This document shows, one piece after another, positions 1 to 10,100 of a stretch of 56,384 bases of DNA. The notes beneath the pieces are model-generated. The model was not told the DNA's origin, did not search any database, and was given only the letters and a program-made list of their open reading frames with translations. This stretch comes from Amycolatopsis anabasis. Its GTDB lineage: Bacteria > Actinomycetota > Actinomycetes > Mycobacteriales > Pseudonocardiaceae. The stretch covers positions 1-56,384 of the forward strand of contig NZ_VTHK01000054.1 in NCBI RefSeq assembly GCF_009765355.1, given 5' to 3'. Numbering within the stretch: the first letter of the stretch is position 1; each line of letters starts with the position of its first letter. Both the position numbers and the translations under genes were made by a program.

Positions 1-1
1 G

Positions 2-121
2 GACGACAAGGCCCACTTCACCTTCCGCGGTGAAGCCAAGCCCTCCGCCGTCCCGGACGCCCCGCCGGTCGATCTCGCCGCCTCGGGTGGCCCGTGGTCC
101 GAGGACGAATCCGAGTACTGA
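2..121 (+). CDS. 3' end of an unidentified protein (partial)
   Basis: Only the last 39 codons are in the window, read in the frame starting at base 2 and ending at the TGA at 119-121. The visible tail is polar and acidic at its end, finishing GGPWSEDESEY. Acidic tails of this kind occur on single-stranded DNA-binding proteins, but the signature is too weak to name the family. A hairpin follows within 20 bases of the stop, so the gene seems to end its own transcript and is unlikely to belong to the peptide operon downstream. Confidence 0.55.
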   Translation, partial: DDKAHFTFRGEAKPSAVPDAPPVDLAASGGPWSEDESEY

Positions 122-139
122 CCGCAGCACGGAGACCAG

Positions 140-174
140 GACAGGCGCCGGGGCAATGTGCCTCGGCGCCTGTC
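140..174 (+). terminator. Hairpin terminator after the partial gene
   Basis: An 11-bp perfect inverted repeat (GACAGGCGCCG at 140-150, its complement at 164-174) encloses a 13-base loop, 18 bases after the stop codon. There is no long T run, as is common for actinobacterial terminators. Confidence 0.6.
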
Positions 175-830
175 CCGTTGCGGGACGCTCCCGCGTACGT
201 GCGGCCGTGCCGGGGCCGACCGGAGTTTCCGATGAGGACGGACCCCGCCCGGCGCCTTCACGCGATTGGCTCAGGGAAGCGAAGCTCCACCCGTCTGGCG
301 TGTAACAAGGTCTGAGTGGGCGAAGTGGTGATTGCCCTCCGGAATGTCCACCGACCGGGACCCGGCGCGGTGACGGACGGTCCTGTCTACACTCCGCCGT
401 TGTCCCACCTCGGACGCGTTCCACCGGGTGGTTGGCCGGGCGTTCGCCTGGTCGCCATTCTTGGCATGAATACCTTTAATTTCTTCGCGACGGTAAGTGG
501 TAGTGCTTCTTTCCGGTAAAGGTGTTCGGCGGCGGGTATTAGGCGCCGTGTCAACAAGTCTTATGGTGTTGGCGGTCTTCCGTCATCCGAGTCTCAAACC
601 CGTCCGTTCGGGTGAAGTGAATCTGCTTTGCGTAGTTCTCGCTGGTCGATTTGACAATATTTATTTGATCTTTTATGGCCAGGTATCGCGCGGCTTTCAC
701 TAGTTTCGGGTAGGGCAATGCTCCTTTTGGCGGTAGTGCATAGGCATTTGGCGGGGGACCGTAGGTGAGCCGTGCCGACGTGGGGGTCGAGGGCAAACAT
801 CCGCCGCGAAACATAAGGAGGTAATTGTTT
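175..830 (+). promoter_or_regulatory. Long non-coding leader before the peptide operon
   Basis: About 650 bases without a convincing gene. The stretch from about 450 to 720 is clearly richer in A and T than anything else in the window, with runs such as TACCTTTAATTTCTTC near 471 and TTGACAATATTTATTTG at 651. Short open frames on both strands here lack codon bias, a good ribosome site or a recognisable product. The region most likely carries the promoter and control sites of the operon that starts at 831; AT-rich patches like this are typical binding places for Lsr2-type nucleoid proteins, which is inference. Confidence 0.5.
651..679 (+). promoter_or_regulatory. Candidate sigma-70-type promoter for the peptide operon
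   Basis: A perfect TTGACA -35 hexamer lies at 651-656. With 17-base spacing the -10 position reads TATGGC (674-679), a weak match. The site is in the AT-rich part of the leader, about 150 bases upstream of the first gene. Confidence 0.35.
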
Positions 831-2177
831 GTGCGCCCTGCAGCGTTAGCTCATCTCCAGCGGGCCGGCTTTTCCGAGTCGCTCGGTGAGCGGCTCGCCG
901 AGCTGGCCCGGCGGCACCGGGTTCCCGGTGCGCAGCTCGCCGTGTGCCGCGGCGCCGATCTGACGGTGGTCCAGGCGGGGGTGGAGGACCCGGATACCGG
1001 ACGGCCGCTCACCGGCCTCGCGAAGATTCCGGTGGGTTCGATCACCAAGGCGTTCACGGCGACCCTGGCGATGGTGCTGGTGGCGGACGGGGATCTTGAG
1101 CTGGACACCCCGGTGGGCGCGATCGCGCCGGGGCTCGGCGGCCGGGCTCGGGCACTGTTCGCCCCGGTCACGGTGCGCCAGTTGCTCAGCCACACCGGTG
1201 GGCTGCCGTCTGACCCCGACGAGTCGGCGACGTCCGCGCGGCAGGCGTTCGACCGGCTGCACGGTATCCCGCCGATCTTCCCGCCCGGTGCGGGTTTCTC
1301 CTACTCCAATATCGGATACCTGCTGGTCGGCGGCCTCATCGAGGAGATCACCGGGATGCCGTGGGGCGAAGCCATGCGTTCGATCCTGCTGCGGCCGCTG
1401 AAGATAGACCCGGCGTTCCTCGGGGATCCGATCGTTCCCGGGCACGCGGTGAACTCGGTGACCGGGCAGGTGCGCGCGGTCGGGCAGACGTTGCCCTCGT
1501 GGCTCGCGCCTGCTGGCGCGCTGGCCTTGAGCGCCCGGGATCTGGTCGAGTTCGGGCGGATGCACCTGCTCCCGGGGAACGGCGTGGCGGCGTCCAATCC
1601 GCTGGGCGAAGGGGCCGCGGAGCTGCGAAAGGCCGTTCCCGGGGCCGATGCGGCCGGGCTCGCCGACGGGTGGAGCCCGGGGTTCGCGGTGTTCCGGGAA
1701 GGGGATCGAACCCGGCTGGGGCACGACGGGATGGCCGACGGCACGGCCTGTTATCTGCGCCTGGATCCGGAGGCGGGCTGGGTGGTCGCCCTGACGACCA
1801 ACGCCCGCACCGGAACGGCGCTCTGGGAAGACCTGGTGGGGGAACTGCGCCTGGCGGGCCTTCCGGTCCCGCACTATCGGATCCGGCACGACCCGGCTCG
1901 GTTACGACCGGTTCCGTCCGATTGCTTCGGAGTTTATCGAAATGGAAATGTCGAATACTCATTGGTAACCCGCGCGGCGGGTGCGCCGGTCCTCGTGGTG
2001 GACGGCGAAGCCTATCCCGAGTTCACCCTGGACGAATCCTGGACTTTTTCGGTCGTGGACCCGGATTCCGGCAAACCGCATCCGTGCGGCCGGTTCCTGC
2101 GCGACCCGCATACCAGTGCGGTCACCGGTATGCAGATCGGGGGCCGGGTCGCGCAACGGTACCGCGTTCGTTCCTGA
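831..2177 (+). CDS. Stand-alone PBP-type thioesterase / peptide cyclase (SurE-like)
   Basis: This 448-residue protein has the serine beta-lactamase/penicillin-binding-protein fold: S70-I-T-K73 (SxxK nucleophile motif), Y158-S-N160 (YxN) and H298-D-G300 in place of the KTG motif. The last 110 or so residues look like a separate beta-rich, lipocalin-like domain. There is no signal peptide, so it should work in the cytoplasm, unlike true DD-peptidases. The GTG at 831 is chosen because AAGGAGGT (815-822) sits 8 bases upstream; the TTG at 825 is too close to that site. It is the first gene of an NRPS operon whose enzymes lack a TE domain and end in an epimerase. In surugamide, desotamide, ulleungmycin and mannopeptimycin clusters the same kind of protein releases the T-domain-bound peptide by head-to-tail cyclisation onto a D-configured C-terminal residue. 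The cyclase role here is inferred from that context; a hydrolytic or self-resistance peptidase is the alternative. Confidence 0.8.
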   Translation: MRPAALAHLQRAGFSESLGERLAELARRHRVPGAQLAVCRGADLTVVQAGVEDPDTGRPLTGLAKIPVGSITKAFTATLAMVLVADGDLELDTPVGAIAPGLGGRARALFAPVTVRQLLSHTGGLPSDPDESATSARQAFDRLHGIPPIFPPGAGFSYSNIGYLLVGGLIEEITGMPWGEAMRSILLRPLKIDPAFLGDPIVPGHAVNSVTGQVRAVGQTLPSWLAPAGALALSARDLVEFGRMHLLPGNGVAASNPLGEGAAELRKAVPGADAAGLADGWSPGFAVFREGDRTRLGHDGMADGTACYLRLDPEAGWVVALTTNARTGTALWEDLVGELRLAGLPVPHYRIRHDPARLRPVPSDCFGVYRNGNVEYSLVTRAAGAPVLVVDGEAYPEFTLDESWTFSVVDPDSGKPHPCGRFLRDPHTSAVTGMQIGGRVAQRYRVRS

Positions 2178-2198
2178 ACGTACGTTCGGCGAACGAAC
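2166..2198. promoter_or_regulatory. Nested inverted repeats between cyclase and NRPS genes
   Basis: GTTCGTTC (2166-2173) is the reverse complement of GAACGAAC (2191-2198), and between them lies the perfect 12-bp palindrome GAACGTACGTTC (2176-2187), which overlaps the cyclase stop codon. The element could fold as a terminator or attenuator hairpin limiting read-through into the first NRPS gene, or bind a dimeric regulator. Confidence 0.5.
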
Positions 2199-2295
2199 AA
2201 GATCCATAACGATGTGAATCGTCGAAACAGCAGGCGTGACATCTCGGCGCCCGGTAAGCGCCGGATACCGAGTTGTGCCCGAAAGGTGCGAAATC

Positions 2296-4110
2296 ATGAA
2301 GCGGCACGAGACGGTCCAGCCCGCACACGAGTACCGGAGCGTCCCGCCCGATCCGGCGAACCGGACGTTGACCGGCAGGTTCGCCGAATGCGTTCGCCGG
2401 ATGCCGTCGGCCGTCGCGGTGGCCGGGCACGGGGCCGAGCTGACCTACTCGGAACTCGATCTCCGGGCGAATCGGCTGGCGAACCGTCTCCGCCGCCTCG
2501 GGGTGCGCCCCGAGCACCGGGTCGGCCTCCTGCTGGACCGCTCCGCCGAGGTGGTGGCGGCGGTGCTCGCGGTGGTGAAGGCGGGGGCGGCCTACGTCCC
2601 GCTCGACGCGCGCTCGCCGGACGCCCGGCTGCGGACGGTTCTCGCCGAGGCCGAGGTGTCGGTGCTGCTCACCGATCCCGCCCACGAGGCGACCGCGCGG
2701 CGCGTGCACGACGTGGTGACCGTACTGGACGCCGGTTCGGCGCTCGACGAATCCGAGGCGGATCCCGATGTCCCGGTGGATCCGGGCGCGCTGGCCTATG
2801 TGATGTTCACGTCCGGTTCGACCGGAGTGCCGAAGGGCGTGGCGGTGTGCCACCGCGACGTGGTCGAGCTGGCCTTCGACGGGCGGTTCCGCGGTGGGGC
2901 GCACGGCCGGGTGTTGTTGCATTCGCCGCTGGCGTTCGACGCGTCGACCTATGAGCTGTGGGTGCCGCTGCTGGGCGGTGGCCGGGTCGTGGTGGCGCCG
3001 CCCGGTGATCTGGACGTGGACCGGCTGCGCGGGGTGATCGTCGAGCACGACGTTTCCGCGTTGTGGTTGACGGCGGGGTTGTTCCGGGTGGTGGCGCAGG
3101 AGGATCCGGGGTGTTTCGCGGGGGTGCGCGAGGTGTGGACCGGCGGGGACGTGGTGCCCGCCGCGTCGGCGCGCCGGGTGCTCGCGGAATGTCCCTATCT
3201 GTCCGTTGTGGACGGTTACGGGCCGACCGAGACGACCACGTTCGCCACCTCCTATCGGATGTCCGAGGTCGGTGCGGTGCCGGACGCGGTGCCGATCGGC
3301 AGCCCGCTGGACACCATGCGGGCCTACGTGCTCGACGACGGGCTGAGACCGGTGCCGCCGGGCGCCGCGGGTGAACTCCACCTCGCGGGCGCCGGGCTGG
3401 CGCGGGGGTATTTCAACCGACCGGGGCTGACCGCGGAGCGGTTCGTGGCGGATCCGTTCGGGGTGACCGGTGAGCGCATGTACCGCACCGGGGATCTGGT
3501 GCGGTGGCGGAACGACGGGGTGCTCGAGTTCCTCGGGCGGGTCGACGACCAGGTGAAGATCCGCGGCTTCCGCATCGAACCCGCCGAGGTCGAGGCCGTG
3601 CTCGCCGGGCACGCGGACGTCGCCTCGGCCGTGGTGCTCGCCCGGGAGGACCGGACGAGCGCCAAACACCTGGTCGGCTACGTGGTGCCCGTCCCCGGGG
3701 CGACCCTGGACCTCGACGAACTCCGCACCCTGGCGGCGGCCACCCTGCCGGACTACCTGGTGCCCTCGGCGCTGGTGCCGCTGGAACACCTGCCGTTGAG
3801 CCCGAACGGCAAGGTGGACCGGGCCGCCCTGCCCGCACCCGCGACGAACGGCGCCCGCACCGCGCCGCGCACCGAAACCGAACGCGAGGTCGCGCGGATC
3901 TGGGCCGAAGTGCTCGGCGCCGAAGGTGTCGGCGTGGACGAGGACTTCTTCGCGCTCGGCGGCGATTCCATCCTGGGCGTGCAGGTCCTGTCCCGGCTCC
4001 GGCGGCGGTTCGGGGCCGAGCTGTCCGCGCGTGCGGTGTTCGACGCGCGCACGGTGGCCGCGCTCGCCGCCCTGCTCCCCGCGACCCCGTCCGCCACCGG
4101 GGAGGCGCCG
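2296..4110 (+). other. NRPS module 1 (A-T), loads L-Val-like residue
   Basis: Initiation module with no condensation domain. Hand alignment to GrsA gives pocket residues D, A, Y, W, W, G, G, T, F plus K, close to the valine code DAFWIGGTFK. T1 serine is S558. No epimerase, so the L form is passed on with a free amino group. Confidence 0.65.
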
Positions 4111-7100
4111 ATCGCTCGCGTGCCGCGGGGCCGGGCGCTGCCGCTTTCCTCCGCGCAGCAGCGGTTGTGGTTCCTGGACGAACTGACCGGTGGCGGCACG
4201 GCCTACAACACCGGGGTCGGGCTCCGGCTCACCGGCCCGCTGCACGAGGCGGCGCTGGGCGTCGCGCTGGCCGGGTTGTGCGCCCGGCACGAAGCGCTGC
4301 GCACGACTTTCGCCACGCGGGACGGACAGCGCGTGCAACTCGTCGCCGAAGCGGGGGAAATCCCGCTGCGCCGGGTCGATCTGTCCACAACGGACGGAAC
4401 CGGCCTGGACCGGGAACTGGCCGGGGAGCTGGACCGGCCGTTCGACCTGAGCCGGGGGCCGCTGACCCGCGCCCTGCTGGTCCGGCTGGCTTCCGAGGAC
4501 CACGTGCTCGTGCTCTGCCAGCACCACATCGTGACCGACGGCTGGTCGGTCGGTTTGCTCACCGCGGAACTGCTCGACCGGTATGCGGCCGCGGTGGCCG
4601 GACGGGCTCCCGAACTGCCGGAGCTGCCGATCCAGTACCCGGATTTCGCGGTGTGGCAACGGGAAAGGCTGACCGGCGCGGCGCTGGAACCGGACCTGGC
4701 GTACTGGCGGGAAACCCTCGCCGGTGTCGAACCGCTCGAACTGCCGACCGACCGGCCCCGGCCCGCGCTGCGGACGACCTCCGGCGCGGTGCACCGGCGC
4801 GATCTGCCCGCGGACCTGGTGCGGCGGCTGACCGAAGTCGGGCAGCGGCACCAGGCGACCCTGTTCATGACCCTCACCGCCGCGGTCCAGGCGCTGCTGG
4901 CGCGGTACACCGGGCAAACCGATATCGCCGTGGGCACCGCCACCTCCGGCCGGGACCGGGCCGATCTGGAAAGCCTCGCCGGATTCTTCGTCAACACCCT
5001 GGTGCTGCGCGCCCAGGCCGAACCGGCCCGGCCCTTCCCCGAATTCATCGGCGAGGTGCGGGAGACCGTGCTGGAGGCGTTCGCGCACGGCGAGGCGCCG
5101 TTCGATCTGGTCGTGGACGAGGTCCGGCCGGAACGTGATCCCGGCCGCAGCCCGCTGGTGGAAGCGCTGGTGGTGCTGCAGCAGCCGCTGGTGCGGCCCC
5201 GCGAGAGCGCCGGGCTGCGGATCGCCGAACACGCACTGCCCCGGCCCTCGGCCCGGTTCGACCTGGTGATCGAGTTCTGGCCGCGGAACGGCGCGTTGAA
5301 CCTGACGATCGAGTACAACACGGATCTTTTCGACGCGAGCACGGTCGAGCGGCTGGGCGAGCAGCTGCGCGTGCTGCTCGGCGGGATCGCCGCGGACCCG
5401 GACCGGCCGCTGCGCGAACTCCCGGTGCTCACCGATGACCATCGGCGCCGCCTGCTGACCGCGGGGAACGGGGGTGGCGCCGCGGCGCCGGGGACGGTCG
5501 TCGAGCGGTTCGCCGACGTGGTGCGAAGATTCCCCGACACCCGTGCGGTCGTGCAGGGCGACCGCGCGTTGACCTATGCCGAACTGGACGTGCGCGCGAA
5601 TCGGCTCGCGCAATCGCTGGTGCGTCGTGGAGTGCGGCCGGAGGACCGGGTCGCCATCCTGCTGGACCGGTCCGCGGACCTCGTGGTGGCCGTGCTGGCG
5701 GTGGTGAAGGCGGGCGGCGCGTACCTGCCGCTGGATCTGCGCGCGCCCGAGGACCGGATGCGGGTGGTCCTGGCCGAGGCCGACGCCGCGTTGGTGCTGA
5801 CCGATCGGACCTGGCAGGCCACCGCCGACCGGATTCACCGCGGTTCCCCGTTGGTCCTCGGCGACCTCGGCGACGGGCCCGGCGAACCGCCGCGGGTGGA
5901 GATCACCCCGGATCACCTGGCCTACACCGAATACACCTCCGGCTCGACCGGCGTGCCGAAGGGCGTGGCGGTGTGCCACCGGGATGTCGTGGCCCTGGCG
6001 TTCGACGGGCGATTCGGGAACGGCGCGCACGAGCGGGTGTTGTCGCATTCGCCGCTGGCGTTCGACGCGTCGACCTATGAGCTGTGGGTGCCGCTGCTGA
6101 ACGGTGGCCGCGTGGTCGTCGCCCCGCAGGGTGAACTGGAGGTGGCGACCCTGCGCCGGGTCATCGCCGAGCACGAGGTATCCGCGTTGTGGTTGACGGC
6201 GGGGTTGTTCCGGGTGGTGGCGCAGGAGGATCCGGGGTGTTTCGCGGGGGTGCGCGAGGTGTGGACCGGTGGCGACGTGGTGCCCGCCGCGGCGGTGCGC
6301 CGGGTACTGGCCGAGTGCCCGGGATTGTCCGTTGTGGACGGTTACGGGCCGACCGAGACGACCACGTTCGCGACTTCGTACCGGATGTCGGCCGAGGTGC
6401 CGGAGGTGGTGCCGATCGGCGGTCCGCTGGACACCATGCGGACCTACGTGCTCGACAGCGGTCTGCGGTTGGCGCCGCCCGGCGCGGTGGGGGAGTTGTA
6501 CCTGGCCGGTACCGGACTGGCACGCGGATATTTCGGGCGTCCGGGGTTGACCGCGGAGCGGTTCGTGGCGGATCCGTTCGGCGAACCCGGTGAGCGGATG
6601 TACCGGACCGGGGATCTGGTGCGGTGGCGGAACGACGGGGTGCTGGAGTTCCTCGGGCGGGCGGACGATCAGGTGAAGATCCGGGGCTTCCGCATCGAAC
6701 CCGGGGAAATCGAGCGCCTGCTCACCGCCCGGGCGGACATCGCCGAAGCGGTGGTCCTCGCGCATACCGGCTCCGGTCGCAAACGCCTGGTCGCCTACCT
6801 GCTGCCGGTCGCCGGGCGGGAACCGGACCACGGCGAACTCCGCCGGGCGCTCGCCGAGGCGCTGCCGGACTACATGGTGCCCGCGGCGTTCGTCACGCTC
6901 ACCGAACTTCCGCTGGGACGCACCGGAAAACTGGATCGCCGCGCGCTTCCGGCGCCCAGCTTCGACACCGGGGACGGCGAGCCGCGCACCGGAACCGAAC
7001 GGATCCTGGCCGAGATCTGGGCCGAGGTGCTCGGCCTCGAACGGGTCGGGATCGGCGACAACTTCTTCGAACTCGGCGGCGACTCGATCCTCAGTATCCA

Positions 7101-10100
7101 GGTGGGCGCTCGCGCCCGGCAGGCCGGTCTGCGGGTGAGCACCCGCGACCTCTTCCGGCACCAGACGATCGAATCCCTGTCGGCCACGGTCACCGCGGAA
7201 ACCGAGGAGATCGAGGACCGCGGCCCGGTGACCGGTGACGTGCCGCTGACCCCGATCCAGCACTGGTTCTTCGAAACCCAGACCGTCCGCCCGGAACGGT
7301 TCGACCAGTCGCTGAGGATCAAGCTCGCGCACGACACAAACGAGGTGGCACTGCGGGCCGCGCTCACCGCGGTGCTCGAACACCACGACGCCCTGCGGAT
7401 GCGCTTCACCCGCGCGGACGGGACGTGGCGGCAGGACAACGCGCCGGTCGAACCGGCCGACGTGCTGCGAAAATTCGAGCTGTCCGGAGTGGACAGAACC
7501 GCCTCGATCGAGCGGATCGCCGACCAGGTTCGGATGGATGCGGATCTGGGCAGCGGCCCGCTGCTGGGTGCGGCGCTGCTCGAGTTCGACGACCGCGCGC
7601 CGCTGTTGCTGCTGTCCGCGCACCACCTCGTGGTGGACGGGGTTTCCTGGCGGATCCTGCTCGACGATCTGGACCGGGCCTACCGCGCCGCCGTGGCGGG
7701 TGAGCAGCCGGAGCTGGGCCGCCGCTCCACCTCGTACCGGGACTGGGCGCACCGGCTGGCCGAGTACACGCGCACCGGCGGTTTCGCCGGCGAGCTCGCC
7801 CACTGGCGGGAATCGGCCGCCGATCCGGCGCTGCCGGTTGACGGTCCGGGCCCGAACACGGCCGGTTCGACGCGTTCGGTGACCGTGCGCCTCGACCGGC
7901 GCGACACCGAGGCGTTGCTGCGGGACGTACCGGGCGCGTACCGGACCCGGATCGACGACGTGCTCTTGGCCGCGCTGGGCCGGGTCCTGCGGGACTGGAC
8001 CGGCCGGGACCGGGTGGCGATCGATCTGGAAGGGCACGGCCGCGAGGACCTGTTCGATCGCGTGGACCTGTCCCGGACCGTCGGCTGGTTCACCGCGCTG
8101 TACCCGGTCGTGCTCCCGGCTCCGGCGGGTGACGACTGGGGCACGGCCCTGAAAGCGGTGAAGGAGCAACTGCGCGCGGTGCCGAACCGCGGCCTCGGCT
8201 ACGGCGCGTTGCGCTACCTCGCGGGCGTCCCCGAACTCCGCGACCGGCCCGGCCCCGAGATCAGCTTCAACTACCTCGGCCGCTTCGAACTCCCCGAATC
8301 GGCGCTGTACACCGCGCTGGACGGGGAACTCCGGCTGGACGCCGATCCCGCCGCGCCCCGCGCGCACGCGCTGGACGTGGTCGGCCGCGCGGACGGCGAC
8401 GGCCTGGAGTTCACCTGGTTCTACTCCGACCGGCTGCACCGGGAACAGACCATCGGCGCGCTGGCGGAGGGTTTCGCGGCCGCCCTGCGCGGGATCATCC
8501 GGCACTGCGCGGAGCCGGGCGCGGGTGGGCGCACGCCGTCGGACTTCCCGCTGGCCGGGCTGGATCAGTCCATTGTGGATTCCCTGGTGGGGGACGGCCG
8601 GGAGGTGGAGGACGTCTACCCGCTGACGCCGATGCAGGCGGGCATGGTCTTCCACGGCCTCACCCAGGAAGACCAGCGGGTCTACTTCGAACAGACCACC
8701 TTCGTGCTGGATGGCGTGCCGGACCCCGCCGTGCTCGGCCGCGCCTGGCAGCAGGTGGTCGACCGGACGCCGGTGCTGCGCAGCCGGATCGCCTGGGAAG
8801 GGGTCGGCGAACCGCTTCAGGTGGTGCACCGAGCGGCCCGGTTGCCGATCCGGCACCTGGATTGGACGAAGCAAACCGCGGACGAAAACGAGCACGCGCT
8901 GCGCCGCCTGCTCGACGACGACTTCGCCGAGGGGTTGGAGCTCACCGCGGCCCCGGTGCAGCGGGTGACGCTGGTCCGGCTGTCGGCGACCGAGGTGCGG
9001 GTGCTGTGGACGTTCCACCACGTGCTGCTGGACGGCTGGAGCGTCTTCGGCGTGCTGTCCGATGTCTTCGCCTGCCACGCGGCCCTGCTGCGGGGCAGCG
9101 GGCAGCCCTCGATCGGCGCCCGCCGACCGTTTCGGGACTACGTCGACTGGCTCCGGCGCCAGGACGAGGTGCGGGCCGAGGCGCATTGGCGGGGTGTGCT
9201 CGCCGGGTTCGACCCGCCCACGCCGCTTCCCTTCGATCGACCGCCCGCCCGGGCCCACACCACCCGGTCGGCCGACAAGGTGACCCTGGCACTCGACGAG
9301 GCCGAATCCGCGCGCCTGTCCCGGTTCGCCCGGCGGAACCGGCTGACGCACAACGCGATCGTCCAGGGCGCCTGGGCGTCGCTGCTCGCGCGGTACAGCG
9401 GTGAACGCGAAGTGTGCTTCGGCGCCACGGTGTCTGGGCGCCCGGTGGAACTGTCCGGAGTGGACGACATCATCGGGATCTTCATCAACACCCTCCCGGT
9501 GCGAGCCGAACTGGACGGCGAAACCGGGGCGGTGGACTGGTTGCGGAGCCTGCAACTCGCACAGGCCGAATCGCGGTGGTTCGACCACGTGCCGCTGAAC
9601 CGGATCCAGGGCTGGAGCGGGCTGCCCGGCGGGGTGAACCTGTTCGACAGCATCGTGGTGTTCGAGAACTACCCGATCGACGCCGGCGCGGCGGCGGCGC
9701 ACGGCCTCGCGCTGCGCGATCTCGAAGCCGCGGAGCGGACGAACTACCCGCTCAGCCTGGTGGCCTATCCGGGGAAGCGCCTCTCCCTGGCGCTGGGTTA
9801 TGACCGCGAACTGTTCGACCGGGCGACCGTCGAGCGGATGATCGGGCAGCTGCGGACCCTGCTGCTCGGCATGCTCGCCGAACCCGACCGCCCGGTGTCG
9901 CGGATCCCGTTGCTGGGCGAGGACGAGCGGCGGCGGGTCCTGACCGAATGGAACGCCACCGACCGCCCGTCCCCGGCCGGGGCGCTGCCGGAACTGTTCG
10001 CCGCCCAGGTGCGGCGGGCCCCGGACGCCATGGCGGTCGTGGCGATGGACCGGTCGCTGAGCTACCGGGAACTGGACGCGGCCGCGAACCGGCTCGCGCG

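Noticed and set aside
180..330. tRNA-like stretch around GATTGGCTCAGGG
   Set aside because: The acceptor and T-arm pairing cannot be formed; chance similarity.
551..814. 87-codon minus-strand frame in the leader
   Set aside because: No codon bias, ribosome site or recognisable product; overlaps other equally poor frames.
825..830. TTG at 825 as start of the PBP-type protein
   Set aside because: Only two bases separate it from AAGGAGGT; GTG 831 has proper spacing.
831..2177. Beta-lactamase resistance gene
   Set aside because: No signal peptide, extra C-terminal domain, HDG instead of KTG, and position as first gene of a TE-less NRPS operon favour a cyclase role.
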